Positions 1 to 9,476 are shown, counted from the stretch's first letter. The stretch is DNA of 64,000 bases from Herbiconiux aconitum (GCF_024979235.1 NZ_JANLCM010000001.1:62001-126000), one strand, 5' to 3'. Notes: a model not told the origin generated them from the letters alone. Program-made: numbers and translations.

Positions 1-1209
1 ACTCCGGCCGTCGTGGGCGACGCGCCCGTCGAGACTCCACGGCTGCGCTCGACCTTCCGGCGCCGCTTGTTCTGGATCGTGGTGCCGATCATCGCGCTGC
101 TCGCCGCCATCGCCACCGTGCTGCTCACCGCATCCGGGGTTCCGGATGTCGAGCGCTTCTCCATCGGCAACGCCGGCCCGTCGGGCAGCCGCGCCGTCGC
201 CGAGGTGCTGCGCGGGCAGGGCGTCGACGTGGTGGCGGCCGCGAGCCTGGCCGAAGCGCAAGCGGCGGCCGGCGACGACTCCACCGTGCTGTTCACCGAC
301 CCCTACGGCTTTCTCGATGTCGAAGGGCTCGACGCCCTCGCAGCGCTGGGCACCGACCTGGTGCTCGTCGAACCCGGCACCGACGAACTGGCCGCTCTGG
401 CTCCCGGAATCGCGAACGCGGGCGCGGCCGAGCAGGCCGACTCGGTGGCGGCGGGCTCCGGATGCGCCATCCCGGCCGCCCAGCGCGCCGGAAGCATCTC
501 GCAGCCCGGGTGGACCTACCGGGCGGTGGGCGCCAGCGCTGGTGGTTTCGCCACCTGCTTCCGGTCCTACGACGATGCCTACGCACTGGTGCAACAGTTG
601 CGAGCCGACGCCCGTGGCACCGTCACCGTGCTCGGCGCGGGTGATGCGCTCACCAACGAGCGCGTCGCCGAGGCGGGCAACGCCGCGCTCGTGCTCGGCC
701 TCCTCGGCGAGCACCGCACCCTCGTCTGGTACGTGCCGGGCCCCGACGACCTCCCCGCCGACGCGGCACCGCCCACGATCGGCGAGCTCACGCCGGGCTG
801 GGTGACCCCAGTCATCCTGCTGCTCGTGCTCGTCACCGTCGCGGCCGGCATCTGGCGCGGACGGCGGTTCGGCGCGGTCGTGGTCGAGAACCTGCCCGTC
901 ACGGTGCGGGCGAGCGAGACCATGGAGGGGCGTGCCCGCCTGTACGCCAAGCAGGGGTCGTACGCCCGGGCGCTCGATGCCCTTCGGATCGGCACCATTT
1001 CCCGACTCACCGTGCTGCTCGCCCTGCCGCGACACGCATCCGTCGTCGAGGTGAGTCGCGCGGTCGCTTCGGTCACGGGTCGCAACGTCGACGAGGTGCA
1101 CGACACCCTGGTCGGAGCCGTGCCCCGCTCGGAGGGCGAGCTGCTCGCTCTCTCCGACCGGCTGCTCGTGCTCGAGCAGGACGTTCATCGGGCGACGAAC
1201 CTCCGCTGA
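1..1209 (+). CDS. DUF4350 domain-containing membrane protein (5' end possibly outside window)
   Basis: This is a membrane-anchored protein whose biochemical role is unknown; the DUF4350 family is usually encoded beside MoxR and DUF58, as here. A transmembrane segment follows the short N-terminal arm (around LFWIVVPIIALLAAIATVLL), then comes an extracytoplasmic domain of about 220 residues, a second transmembrane helix (PVILLLVLVTVAAGIW) and a cytoplasmic tail. The frame is open back to base 1; the first in-window start is GTG at 13, so the annotated start may lie upstream. The stop lies 79 bases before the moxR start, which suggests one operon. The family call rests on layout and neighbourhood; the function is not inferable. 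Confidence 0.8.
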   Translation, partial: TPAVVGDAPVETPRLRSTFRRRLFWIVVPIIALLAAIATVLLTASGVPDVERFSIGNAGPSGSRAVAEVLRGQGVDVVAAASLAEAQAAAGDDSTVLFTDPYGFLDVEGLDALAALGTDLVLVEPGTDELAALAPGIANAGAAEQADSVAAGSGCAIPAAQRAGSISQPGWTYRAVGASAGGFATCFRSYDDAYALVQQLRADARGTVTVLGAGDALTNERVAEAGNAALVLGLLGEHRTLVWYVPGPDDLPADAAPPTIGELTPGWVTPVILLLVLVTVAAGIWRGRRFGAVVVENLPVTVRASETMEGRARLYAKQGSYARALDALRIGTISRLTVLLALPRHASVVEVSRAVASVTGRNVDEVHDTLVGAVPRSEGELLALSDRLLVLEQDVHRATNLR

Positions 1210-1288
1210 CCGCACGCCTCCCCCGCCACCCATCGATCCGATCGAAAGCCCCGCGGCTCCGCCGCTCCGAACAGAAGAGGAACACCGG

Positions 1289-2329
<1,041 letters not shown>

Positions 2330-2362
2330 TGGGCGTAGCTGTGTTAGCTGCGCCAGAGACCT

Positions 2363-2377
2363 CTCGCCTGCGGCGAG
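2363..2377 (+). terminator. Short GC hairpin after moxR
   Basis: CTCGCC at 2363-2368 pairs with GGCGAG at 2372-2377 across a three-base loop, and the stem extends outward by a G-T pair and two G-C pairs. It lies 33 bases after the moxR stop. There is no T-run, so it would be a U-poor actinobacterial-type terminator at best. Confidence 0.3.
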
Positions 2378-2389
2378 GGGCCTCAGGCG

Positions 2390-2482
2390 GTCGCGCCGGT
2401 CCCTGCCCGGCGCGACGCGACATGTTCGCGTGCGGTCGCTGGCGCGGCCGCGCGCTCACCCTGGGTCGTCGAGAAGGGCCCG
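2390..2482 (+). repeat. 93-bp intergenic repeat, copy A (hairpin plus conserved tail)
   Basis: The element opens with a perfect 10-bp stem, GTCGCGCCGG at 2390-2399 against CCGGCGCGAC at 2407-2416, with a 7-base loop. A 71-base tail follows (2412-2482, overlapping the stem's 3' arm). Copy B at 4001-4093 has exactly the same length and orientation. The tails differ at 6 of 71 positions, and the outer and inner stem pairs have changed in step. The element sits between moxR and the DUF58 gene; short frames reading through it are not convincing as genes. Confidence 0.85.
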
Positions 2483-2514
2483 AGACTTCGTTGCCGTTCT
2501 GGGCGTTGCTCGGC

Positions 2515-2587
2515 GGAGAAGTCCAAGCGAGACGCGCACCGTGGGGCTCTGCGGCCGCGCTTGGGCTCTCGTTTGGAGAAGTCCGGC
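2515..2587 (+). repeat. 73-bp inverted-end repeat, copy 1
   Basis: This copy lies 25 bases upstream of the DUF58 start. Its right end, CGTTTGGAGAAGTCCGGC, is identical to that of copy 2 at 23022-23094, and both copies are 73 bases long. The left end reads GGAGAAGTCCAAGCG here and GGAGTTCTCCAAGCG in copy 2. The central part is clearly diverged, so overall identity is about 73 percent by eye. In copy 2 the two ends are inverted repeats of each other, which points to a hairpin-forming or miniature mobile element. Confidence 0.75.
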
Positions 2588-2612
2588 CCGAATCGGCTCG
2601 CGGGGTGCTGCC

Positions 2613-3920
2613 GTGAGTCTGTCCGGGCGGCTCGTTGCCGTGCTCGCGCTTGGGGTGGTTCCTGTTGTGCTGATCAGCGTCATTTACGACGCAGCCTACC
2701 TCGCGCTTCTGGGGTGGATCGGGTTCGTGGTTCTGCTGGTCGTGGTCGACCTCGTGGTGGCCGGGTCACCTCGGCGGGTCGCGGTGGAGCGGGCGCTGCC
2801 GGCTCGGGTGCGACTCGGCGAGACGGTGACCAGCACGCTCTACCTCACCAATACGGGGTCGCGGATGCTGCGGGGCGTCGTGCGCGACGCGTGGCAGCCA
2901 TCGGCGGGGCCGGCCACCGCGCGGTCCCGCGTCGCGATTCCGCGGGGCGAGCGGCGAGCCGTCACCATCGGGCTCACGCCCTTCCGGCGCGGCGAGCGGC
3001 GCACCGAGCGGGTCACCATCCGCTCCTTCGGACCGCTCGGACTCGCAGCCCGGCAGGCGACCCTGCTCGCCGAGGGGCGCATCCGGGTGCTCCCCCCGTT
3101 CAACGCCCGCAAGCACCTCCCGTCGCGACTGGCTCGGCTACGGGAGCTGGACGGGCGCGCGAGCGTGATGATCCGCGGCCAGGGCACCGAGTTCGACAGC
3201 CTGCGCGAATACGTGCGCGGAGACGACGTGCGCTCGATCGACTGGCGCGCCACCGCCCGACACAGCGACGTGATGGTGCGCACCTGGCGACCCGAACGCG
3301 ATCGACGGGTCGTGATCGTGATCGACACCGGCCGCACGCAGGCCGCGCGCATCGACGACGAGCCGCGCATCGACACCGCCTTCGAGAGCGCCCTGCTGCT
3401 CGCCGCCCTCGCGACGCGGGCCGGCGACCGGGTCGACCTGATCCTCTACGACCGGCGGCTGCGCGGGCGGGTGCACGGCGCATCCGGACCGGAGCTGCTT
3501 TCGCGCATGGTCGACGTGATGGCGCCGATCGAACCCGACCTGATCGAGATGGACTGGACAGCGGTGCCCGGACTCGTGCGCCAGGTCACCACCCAGCGTT
3601 CGCTCGTGGTGCTCGCCACCGCGATCGACGCGCCCGGCATCTCGCGCGAGCTGATGGCCATCGTGCCGCAGCTCACCCGCAACCACATGGTGGTCGTGAC
3701 CTCGGTGACCGATCCGGATGTCGCGGCCGGCGTTCGCGAGCGCGGTGACCGTCTCGAGGTCTACCGCGCTGCAGCGGCCGAGCGGGCGCTGCTCGACGTG
3801 GCGCGGGTCACGACGGTGTTGAAGCGGTTCGGGGCGGATGTGGTGACGGGCGCGCCGGCCGACCTGCCGCCGGCGCTGGCGGACCGGTACATAGCTTTGA
3901 AGGCGGCGGGACGCCTTTAG
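2613..3920 (+). CDS. DUF58 domain-containing protein
   Basis: This is a membrane-anchored DUF58 protein, the usual partner of MoxR ATPases. It has 435 residues from the GTG at 2613. Two adjacent transmembrane helices occupy roughly residues 4-45, followed by a beta-rich region and then the DUF58 core with the signature VRGDDVRSIDWRATARH and a VWA-like part (RRVVIVIDTG). The frame stays open upstream, but that stretch is built from two intergenic repeats and does not read as protein, so the start next to the first hydrophobic helix is preferred; its ribosome binding site is weak. Direct copies of a 93-bp repeat lie on both sides of the gene. The function of the family is not firmly known. Confidence 0.88.
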   Translation: MSLSGRLVAVLALGVVPVVLISVIYDAAYLALLGWIGFVVLLVVVDLVVAGSPRRVAVERALPARVRLGETVTSTLYLTNTGSRMLRGVVRDAWQPSAGPATARSRVAIPRGERRAVTIGLTPFRRGERRTERVTIRSFGPLGLAARQATLLAEGRIRVLPPFNARKHLPSRLARLRELDGRASVMIRGQGTEFDSLREYVRGDDVRSIDWRATARHSDVMVRTWRPERDRRVVIVIDTGRTQAARIDDEPRIDTAFESALLLAALATRAGDRVDLILYDRRLRGRVHGASGPELLSRMVDVMAPIEPDLIEMDWTAVPGLVRQVTTQRSLVVLATAIDAPGISRELMAIVPQLTRNHMVVVTSVTDPDVAAGVRERGDRLEVYRAAAAERALLDVARVTTVLKRFGADVVTGAPADLPPALADRYIALKAAGRL

Positions 3921-4000
3921 GGTTCCGAACCACCTCTCACCGGGGGTACCGCTTCGCCCGTTCCCGCGATGCGCGGCCTGCGGTCGCGCGTCGCTTATTG

Positions 4001-4093
4001 CTCGCGCCGCCGCTACTGCGGCGCGAGGCGACATGTTCGCGTGAGGTCGCTGACGCGGCCTCGCGCTCACCCTGGGTCGTCGAGTAAGGCCCG
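4001..4093 (+). repeat. 93-bp intergenic repeat, copy B (hairpin plus conserved tail)
   Basis: CTCGCGCCGC at 4001-4010 pairs perfectly with GCGGCGCGAG at 4018-4027, and the same tail as in copy A follows to 4093. The stem sequence differs from copy A, but the changes keep pairing. It lies between the convergent DUF58 and SpoIIM-like genes, 80 bases after the DUF58 stop. Its hairpin core also recurs downstream of whiB at 15140-15157. The rest of the 3921-4140 gap holds only a CCTTGGCAAGG dyad and a short T-run near the SpoIIM stop. Confidence 0.85.
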
Positions 4094-4140
4094 TTGCCTT
4101 CGGCTCGGGCTTCCTTTCCCTTGGCAAGGCTGGCGGCTTT

Positions 4141-5136
4141 TTAACCGGCCACCAGTTGGGTGGCACCGGCCTCGAACTCCTCTAGGTCGCCCGTGTGGCC
4201 TGCCCGCGCCGCGCGACCGCCCACGAACAGCATGTAGAAGAGGAACGCCGCCAGGGCCAGCGCACCGATGCCGATCTTCACGAACCAGGGCCAGGGGGCC
4301 GGGGTCACGAAGCCCTCGATGATCCCCGAGACCAGCAGCACGAAGACCAGGCCGATCGCCACCGTGAACAAGGAGCGGCCGTTCTCGGCGAGCGACTGAC
4401 CGCGGGTCTTCGGCCCCGGCGCCACCCAGGCCCAGAAGATGCGCAGACCCGCCGCGGCCGCCACGAAGATGGCCGTGAGCTCGAGCAGGCCGTGCGGGAG
4501 GATGTAGAGGAAGAAGATGTCGCCGCGCTGGTACTCGAACATGACCGCCCCGGTGATGCCGAGGTTCTGCGCGTTCTGGAAGATCACCGCCGGCACGAAC
4601 ACGCCGAGGATACCGAAAGCGATGCACTGCGCCGCGATCCAGGCGTTGTTGGTCCAGACCTGGCCCGTGAACGACGCGGCCGGGTTCTCGGAGTAGTAGT
4701 CGACGAAATCCTCGTCGACCAGCTTCTTCAGATCCTCGTTCGAGCCGAGGGCGGCGAGTACGGCGGGGTTCTGCGTGATCCAGAGGGCGTAGAGACCGGC
4801 GATGACGAACGTCGCCACCGCTACCGCGAGCGTCAGCCAGCGGATGCGGTAGAGCGCCGCCGGAAGGTGGATGGCGAAGAAGACCGGAAGCTGGCGCAGG
4901 ATGTTCGTGCCCGCACCCGTGAACCGCAGCCGCGCCCGCGACAACGAGACCGAGAGCCGGTCGCCCTGAGAGGTGGAGCCGGCGACGGTCTTGATGGCCG
5001 AGAGCTGCGTCGAACCGGACTGGTACCGCTCGATCAGTTCATCGGCTTCGCGGCCCGTGTAGTGGCGCCGTCGGCCGAGTTCATCGAGACGATCCCATTC
5101 GTCACGATGGGCGGCGGAGTAGGCGTCGAGATCCAT
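4141..5136 (-). CDS. Stage II sporulation protein M-like membrane protein
   Basis: This is an integral membrane protein of the SpoIIM family, 331 residues. In Bacillus SpoIIM works with peptidoglycan hydrolases during engulfment. In non-sporulating actinobacteria the family accompanies RDD and MoxR/DUF58 genes, and its role there is unknown. The N-terminal 95 residues are hydrophilic; about five hydrophobic segments follow (for example LTLAVAVATFVIAGLYALW and IAAQCIAFGILGVFVPAVIF), with the family-type stretch ILPHGLLELTAIFVAAAAG. It is divergent from the RDD gene, and the starts are only 17 bases apart. A TATCAT hexamer lies 8 bases before the ATG, which suggests a leaderless transcript. Confidence 0.88.
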   Translation of the reverse strand: MDLDAYSAAHRDEWDRLDELGRRRHYTGREADELIERYQSGSTQLSAIKTVAGSTSQGDRLSVSLSRARLRFTGAGTNILRQLPVFFAIHLPAALYRIRWLTLAVAVATFVIAGLYALWITQNPAVLAALGSNEDLKKLVDEDFVDYYSENPAASFTGQVWTNNAWIAAQCIAFGILGVFVPAVIFQNAQNLGITGAVMFEYQRGDIFFLYILPHGLLELTAIFVAAAAGLRIFWAWVAPGPKTRGQSLAENGRSLFTVAIGLVFVLLVSGIIEGFVTPAPWPWFVKIGIGALALAAFLFYMLFVGGRAARAGHTGDLEEFEAGATQLVAG

Positions 5137-5153
5137 CTGATTAGATGATATTC
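5137..5153. promoter_or_regulatory. Compact divergent promoter region, SpoIIM-like / RDD
   Basis: Only 17 bases separate the two divergent start codons. On the minus strand TATCAT (plus-strand 5145-5150) ends 8 bases before the SpoIIM-like ATG. On the plus strand an AT-rich TTAGAT (5141-5146) ends 7 bases before the RDD ATG. Neither gene has room for a ribosome binding site, so leaderless start is inferred and the -35 regions must lie inside the opposite coding sequence. Confidence 0.45.
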
Positions 5154-6029
5154 ATGACGCAGCCGTTCGGGGTGGATTCGAGCTCACGAACGAGCGCCGC
5201 CGTCGCCGCCCCGTCGGCCGACGAGCTGCTCACGGGCGAAGCCGTGGCGCTCGACGTTCGGCCGGCGAGCTTCCTGTTGCGGAGCGCGAGCGGGGCCATC
5301 GACTTCCTCGCCTACGTCATTCCGCTGATCGCAGCCCTCTACGTCTACGTGACGATCCTGTCCTCCGATTCGGGGATCGACCCCGCCCTCGGCCAGGCAC
5401 TCTCCCTCACCCTCGTCGTCACCTTCCTGGTGGTGGCGCCGATCGTGGTCGAGGTGGCGTCACGCGGACGATCACTCGGCCGGCTCGCCATCGGCGCCCG
5501 GATCGTGCGCGACGACGGCGGTGCGATCTCGCTCCGGCACTCCGTCATCCGGGGCCTGCTGGGGTTCGTCGAGATCTTCATGACCCTCGGAATCCTGGCC
5601 TTCGTGGTCTCGATGCTGAACGCCCGCTCGAAGCGTCTCGGCGACCTGCTCGCGGGCACCTACAGTCAGCACGAGCGGGTGCCACGGCCGATCCCGTTCG
5701 TCGTCGGGGTGCCGCCCGAACTGGCGGGCTGGGCGCAGACGGCCGACGTCGCGAAGCTTCCCGACCGATTGTCGCGCCGGATCGTTCAGTTCCTCACCCA
5801 GGCCGACCGGATGACGCCGCAGACCCGTGACCGCCTGGCTCAGGAACTGGCGCGCGAAGCCGCGCCCTACGTCTCACCGTTGCCGAACGTGCACCCGCAC
5901 GCCTTCCTGCTCGGCGTGTCGGCCATCCGTCGCGACCGCGAGTACACGGCGCTCATGCTGGAGCGCGAGCGCCTCTCCCGGGTCGACCCCATCCTCCAGG
6001 GCCTCCCGAACGGGTTCCCCGACCGGTAG
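5154..6029 (+). CDS. RDD family membrane protein
   Basis: This is a polytopic protein of the RDD family, 291 residues from the ATG at 5154; an earlier ATG at 5145 is also in frame. Three hydrophobic segments (around AIDFLAYVIPLIAALYVYVTI, LSLTLVVTFLVVAPIVVEVA and FVEIFMTLGILAFVVSMLN) make up the RDD domain in the first 165 residues. The motif SLGRLAIGARIVRDDGG and the ending KRLGDLLAGTY are typical. The C-terminal 120 residues are hydrophilic and specific to actinobacterial homologues. It is divergent from the SpoIIM-like gene, with which it usually co-occurs. The molecular role is unknown. Confidence 0.88.
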   Translation: MTQPFGVDSSSRTSAAVAAPSADELLTGEAVALDVRPASFLLRSASGAIDFLAYVIPLIAALYVYVTILSSDSGIDPALGQALSLTLVVTFLVVAPIVVEVASRGRSLGRLAIGARIVRDDGGAISLRHSVIRGLLGFVEIFMTLGILAFVVSMLNARSKRLGDLLAGTYSQHERVPRPIPFVVGVPPELAGWAQTADVAKLPDRLSRRIVQFLTQADRMTPQTRDRLAQELAREAAPYVSPLPNVHPHAFLLGVSAIRRDREYTALMLERERLSRVDPILQGLPNGFPDR

Positions 6030-6043
6030 GCCCCGCTGCATCG

Positions 6044-6057
6044 ACCGGAAGTCCGGT
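6044..6057. terminator. Small dyad between convergent RDD and ahcY genes
   Basis: ACCGGA and TCCGGT form a 6-bp dyad with a two-base spacer in the 31-bp gap between the two convergent stop codons. It could serve as a compact bidirectional stop signal, but it is short and has no T-run. Confidence 0.25.
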
Positions 6058-6060
6058 AGG

Positions 6061-7545
6061 TCAGTAGCGGTAGTGGTCGACCTTATAGGGGCCGTCGACC
6101 GGAACACCGATGTATGACGCCTGCTCAGGGCGCAGCGTCGTGAGCTCGACACCGAGGGCGTCGAGGTGCAGACGTGCGACCTTCTCGTCGAGGTGCTTCG
6201 GCAGCACGTAGACGCCGATCGGGTACTTCTCCGGGGTGGCGTAGAGCTCGATCTGTGCGAGCACCTGGTTGGTGAAGGAGTTGCTCATCACGAACGAGGG
6301 ATGCCCCGTGGCGTTGCCGAGGTTCATCAGCCGCCCCTCGGAGAGCACGAGCACACTGCGGCCGGTGGGCAGGCGCCACTCGTGCACCTGCGGCTTGATC
6401 TCCACCTTCACCACGCCTTCGACGCGAGCCAGCCCGGCCATGTCGATCTCGTTGTCGAAGTGCCCGACGTTCGCCACGATCGCAAGATGCTTCATGCGAA
6501 CGATGTCATCGACGCGGATCACGTTCACGTTGCCCGTGCCGGTCACGAAGATGTCGACCTCGTCGACCACGGAGTCGATTCGCGCCACCTGGAAGCCGTC
6601 CATCGCCGCCTGCAGCGCGCAGATCGGGTCGATCTCGGCCACGATCACTCGGGCGCCCTGACCGCGAAGAGCCTCGGCTGCGCCCTTGCCGACGTCGCCG
6701 TAACCCACCACGAGTGCCACCTTGCCGCCGATGAGCACATCGGTCGCGCGGTTCAGGCCGTCGGGCAGCGAGTGGCGGATGCCGTACTTGTTGTCGAACT
6801 TCGACTTCGTGACCGAGTCGTTGACGTTGATGGCCGGGAAGAGCAGTTCGCCGGCCGCGGCCAGCTCGTAGAGGCGGTGCACACCGGTCGTGGTCTCCTC
6901 GGAGACACCCTTGATCTCGGCGGCGATGCGCGTCCACCGGCTCACGTCATTCTCCAGCGAGTCGCGCAGCACACCGAGTACGATGGCGAATTCCTCGCTG
7001 TCGTCGGCCGTCGTATCCGGAACTCGCCCGGCCGCCTCGAACTCGACGCCCTTGTGCACCAGCAGAGTTGCGTCGCCGCCGTCGTCGAGGATCATGTTCG
7101 GCCCGATGAACGACCCAGCGGATGCCGCTGCTTCCGTCGACCAGTCGAACGCACGCTCGGTGCACCACCAGTATTCTTCGAGCGTCTCGCCCTTCCAGGC
7201 GAAAACCGGCACTCCGGCCGGAGCCTCGACGGTGCCGAGCGGGCCGACGACCACAGCGGCGGCCGCCTCGTCTTGCGTCGAGAAGATGTTGCAGCTCACC
7301 CAGCGCACCTGCGCGCCGAGGGCCACGAGGGTCTCGATCAGCACGGCGGTTTGCACCGTCATGTGCAAGGAACCCATGATGCGGGCGCCGGCCAGCGGCT
7401 TGGACTCGCCGAACTCCGAGCGCAAGGCCATGAGGCCCGGCATCTCGTTCTCGGCGAGGCGGATCTGGTGCCGACCGGCCTCGGCGAGACCGAGGTTCGC
7501 GACTCGGTAGGGCAGGGAGACGGCGGTAGCGGAAGCAATGCTCAT
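6061..7545 (-). CDS. ahcY: Adenosylhomocysteinase (S-adenosyl-L-homocysteine hydrolase)
   Basis: This cytosolic enzyme reversibly splits S-adenosylhomocysteine into adenosine and homocysteine with a tightly bound NAD, removing the product of methyl transfer. It has 494 residues, the full family length. It has the substrate-side [10 protein letters not shown] near residues 59-68, the conserved [16 protein letters not shown] near 238-252, the NAD-binding GYGDVGKG at 281-288 and the family C-terminus YKVDHYRY. It is a single-gene unit, convergent with the RDD gene and divergent from merR. The ATG has a weak extended -10-like TGCGAGAAT six bases upstream and no clear ribosome binding site. Confidence 0.98.
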   Translation of the reverse strand: MSIASATAVSLPYRVANLGLAEAGRHQIRLAENEMPGLMALRSEFGESKPLAGARIMGSLHMTVQTAVLIETLVALGAQVRWVSCNIFSTQDEAAAAVVVGPLGTVEAPAGVPVFAWKGETLEEYWWCTERAFDWSTEAAASAGSFIGPNMILDDGGDATLLVHKGVEFEAAGRVPDTTADDSEEFAIVLGVLRDSLENDVSRWTRIAAEIKGVSEETTTGVHRLYELAAAGELLFPAINVNDSVTKSKFDNKYGIRHSLPDGLNRATDVLIGGKVALVVGYGDVGKGAAEALRGQGARVIVAEIDPICALQAAMDGFQVARIDSVVDEVDIFVTGTGNVNVIRVDDIVRMKHLAIVANVGHFDNEIDMAGLARVEGVVKVEIKPQVHEWRLPTGRSVLVLSEGRLMNLGNATGHPSFVMSNSFTNQVLAQIELYATPEKYPIGVYVLPKHLDEKVARLHLDALGVELTTLRPEQASYIGVPVDGPYKVDHYRY

Positions 7546-7603
7546 TGCCCCATTCTCGCAGACGGCGCCCGGTGATCGCTGATCGGTGACGCAGTTGCCA
7601 GAA

Positions 7604-7641
7604 CCACTGGTAGTGTCGCTACCGGTAGTGATACTATCACT
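7604..7641 (+). promoter_or_regulatory. Stacked operator-like dyads over the merR promoter
   Basis: Three dyads lie just before the merR start: CACTGGTAGTG (7605-7615), the perfect 10-mer CTACCGGTAG (7619-7628), and AGTGATACTATCACT (7627-7641), which has perfect 7-base arms around one base. The last contains TACTAT (7632-7637), which ends 6 bases before the ATG and is the likely -10 of a leaderless transcript. A regulator bound here would block or remodel the promoter, so autoregulation by the MerR protein is inferred. Confidence 0.6.
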
Positions 7642-7643
7642 CC

Positions 7644-8270
7644 ATGCAGATCACCCAGCTCGTCGAACAATCCGGCACCCCGGCCGCCACCATCAAGTTC
7701 TACGTGCGCGCCGGACTCCTGCCGGCCGGCGAGCGCGTCGGCGGCAACCGCACCGACTACGGCGAGGAGCACGTGCACCGCCTGCGACTCATCCGGGCCA
7801 TGCTCGAGGTCGGCAAGCTCTCGATCAGCTCGGTCGCCGCCGTGCTCGACGCGCTCGACACTCCGGGTCTGCCCCTCGCCGAGACCTTCGAGATCGCGCA
7901 GAACGCGCTGTCCCGCGACGTGGTTCCGGATATCTCGGAGCCGTCGGGCGAGAGTGTCGCGCGGGTGGACGGGGTGGTCGAGCGCGCCGGCTGGAGACAC
8001 TGCGGCGACAACGTCGGTCGCCGGATCGTCGCCCAGGCCGTCGACGCTTTCGCGAAAGCGGGGCATCCGCTCCCCGACGATTACCTCGACGCCTACGCGG
8101 CCGCCGCCCAGCGCGTGGCCGAAGCCGACCTCACCGCCGTCGGCCGGATCGCCGACCCCGTCGACCGCACCGAGCTCATGGTGATCGGCACCGTTCTCGG
8201 CGACACCTTGTCGCTCGGCCTCCGGCGGATGGCTCAGGCCCACATCACCTCGGAAAGGTATCTGTCATGA
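7644..8270 (+). CDS. MerR family transcriptional regulator
   Basis: This is a DNA-binding regulator of 208 residues. The N-terminal MerR winged helix-turn-helix is visible as [20 protein letters not shown], then [20 protein letters not shown] and [20 protein letters not shown], up to about residue 70. The C-terminal 130 residues would hold the dimer helix and an effector domain, and have no metal-binding cysteine pattern typical of metal sensors. The ligand is unknown. The start is fixed by a -10 hexamer six bases upstream that overlaps a palindrome. Its stop overlaps the next start as ATGA, so the regulator and the membrane protein are translationally coupled and probably act together. Confidence 0.92.
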   Translation: MQITQLVEQSGTPAATIKFYVRAGLLPAGERVGGNRTDYGEEHVHRLRLIRAMLEVGKLSISSVAAVLDALDTPGLPLAETFEIAQNALSRDVVPDISEPSGESVARVDGVVERAGWRHCGDNVGRRIVAQAVDAFAKAGHPLPDDYLDAYAAAAQRVAEADLTAVGRIADPVDRTELMVIGTVLGDTLSLGLRRMAQAHITSERYLS

Positions 8271-9334
8271 GATCCGTCTTCGCCTGGCACCGGCCATTGA
8301 TGACCGTCGCCGCGCTCATGGCGCTCAGCGCGCTGGTCTGCCTCGTCGGACTCCTCGTCGACCAGCGGGAGGTCACCGGCGTCGACGCCTGGCTGAAACC
8401 GCTCAAGTTCTCGCTGTCGATCCTCGTCTACAGCGTCACCTGGGCCTGGTTGATCGCCCACCTCCCCCGCTGGCGGCGCGCCGCACACATCACCGGCACC
8501 GTGATCGCCGTGGCCCTCGTGGTCGAGCAGGCCGCCATCGTGGGCGCCGCCGCCGCCGGTGTTACGAGTCACTTCAACGTCTCCACGCCGTTCGCGATCG
8601 CCGTGTGGGGCGTGATGGCGGTGTCGATCACGGTGCTCTACGTCTGCACCTTCGTCACCACGGTGTTCGTCTGCTTCCTCCGACTGCCCACGCGCTCGCT
8701 CACCGTCGCCGTGCGGGCCGGTGCGGTGCTCGCGCTGGTCGGCATCGGTCTGGCCTACCTGATGACCTCGCCGACCACCTCGCAACTGAACGACTTCCAG
8801 GGCATTGCGGGCGCCCACACCGTCGGTCTCGCGGATGGTGGACCGGGACTGCCTCTCCTCGGCTGGAGCACCGTGGCCGGCGATCTGCGCCTCCCGCACT
8901 TCGTCGGAATGCACGCGCTGCAACTGTTGCCGCTGTTCGCGATCCTCGTCGGCTGGCTCGGCGGGCGGTGGCGGATGCTCGCCGACGACCGTGTGCGAGT
9001 GCGGCTGGTCGTCGTGGCGACCGCGGCCTACGCGGCGACGCTCGTGTTGGTGACCGTGCAGGCTCTGTCGGGCGAGTCGATCGTGCGGCCGACCGGAGTG
9101 TTCCTGGCCGGCGGATGGCTGATCCTGGGCGGGTCACTCGCCGCCGTTGCGGCGATCCTGGTCGATGGAGCACGGCGCGGTCAGGCCGCCCCGGCGACCG
9201 ACGGCCTAGTCGACGTAGGCGTGACGCATGACCTGCCAGCCCTGCGGGGCGGAGAGGCGATCGGTGTGCCGGCCGCAGAGGTCATAGCTGTGGGGCTCGG
9301 GCAGCGGGCTCAGCGGACCGACGACGATCAGTGA
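8267..9334 (+). CDS. Polytopic membrane protein co-transcribed with MerR regulator
   Basis: This protein of 355 residues has about eight hydrophobic segments, the first at LMTVAALMALSALVCLVGLLV and the last at FLAGGWLILGGSLAAVAAILV. I recognise no catalytic motif and do not assign a function. The ATG at 8267 overlaps the merR stop. It is presumably the main target of that regulator, for example an efflux or stress-related membrane protein, but this is inference from context only. The last 43 residues are hydrophilic and are read from DNA that on the other strand encodes the DUF3499 protein, giving a 129-base convergent overlap. Confidence 0.75.
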   Translation: MRSVFAWHRPLMTVAALMALSALVCLVGLLVDQREVTGVDAWLKPLKFSLSILVYSVTWAWLIAHLPRWRRAAHITGTVIAVALVVEQAAIVGAAAAGVTSHFNVSTPFAIAVWGVMAVSITVLYVCTFVTTVFVCFLRLPTRSLTVAVRAGAVLALVGIGLAYLMTSPTTSQLNDFQGIAGAHTVGLADGGPGLPLLGWSTVAGDLRLPHFVGMHALQLLPLFAILVGWLGGRWRMLADDRVRVRLVVVATAAYAATLVLVTVQALSGESIVRPTGVFLAGGWLILGGSLAAVAAILVDGARRGQAAPATDGLVDVGVTHDLPALRGGEAIGVPAAEVIAVGLGQRAQRTDDDQ

Positions 9335-9409
9335 ATCGGCGTAGTCGTAGGTGAGCGTCGTGGCGGCCTCACCGCGGCACGAGGGCCGCGAGCATTCCCT
9401 GTTCGTCAT
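9206..9409 (-). CDS. DUF3499 family protein
   Basis: This is a small protein of 67 residues starting MTNRECSRPSC and ending QGWQVMRHAYVD. The conserved parts ATLTYDYADS, GPLSPLPEPHSYDLCGRH and DRLSAPQGWQV are those of the actinobacterial DUF3499 family. Three cysteines (in CSRPSC and DLCGRH) plus histidine suggest a small metal site. The frame extends upstream to 9682, but conservation as I know it begins at the ATG at 9409. It is next to the metallopeptidase-like and DUF5719 genes, the usual neighbourhood in Microbacteriaceae. The function is unknown. It overlaps the end of the convergent membrane-protein gene. Confidence 0.82.
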   Translation of the reverse strand: MTNRECSRPSCRGEAATTLTYDYADSLIVVGPLSPLPEPHSYDLCGRHTDRLSAPQGWQVMRHAYVD

Positions 9410-9476
9410 CCATTCCAGCCTAACCGCGCACCGGGTCGGCACCCGCTCACGCTCACCCCGTGTCGCGCCGCAGCCG

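Noticed and set aside
6166..7575. Long open frame opposite ahcY
   Set aside because: ahcY is certain on the minus strand with all family motifs. The antisense frame is His/Asp/Arg-rich and typical of GC-rich shadow frames.
9205..9334. Frameshift suspected in the MerR-linked membrane protein because its last 43 residues are unlike the rest
   Set aside because: The frame is open and no alternative frame restores a membrane-type ending. It is kept as an overlap and reported as a finding.
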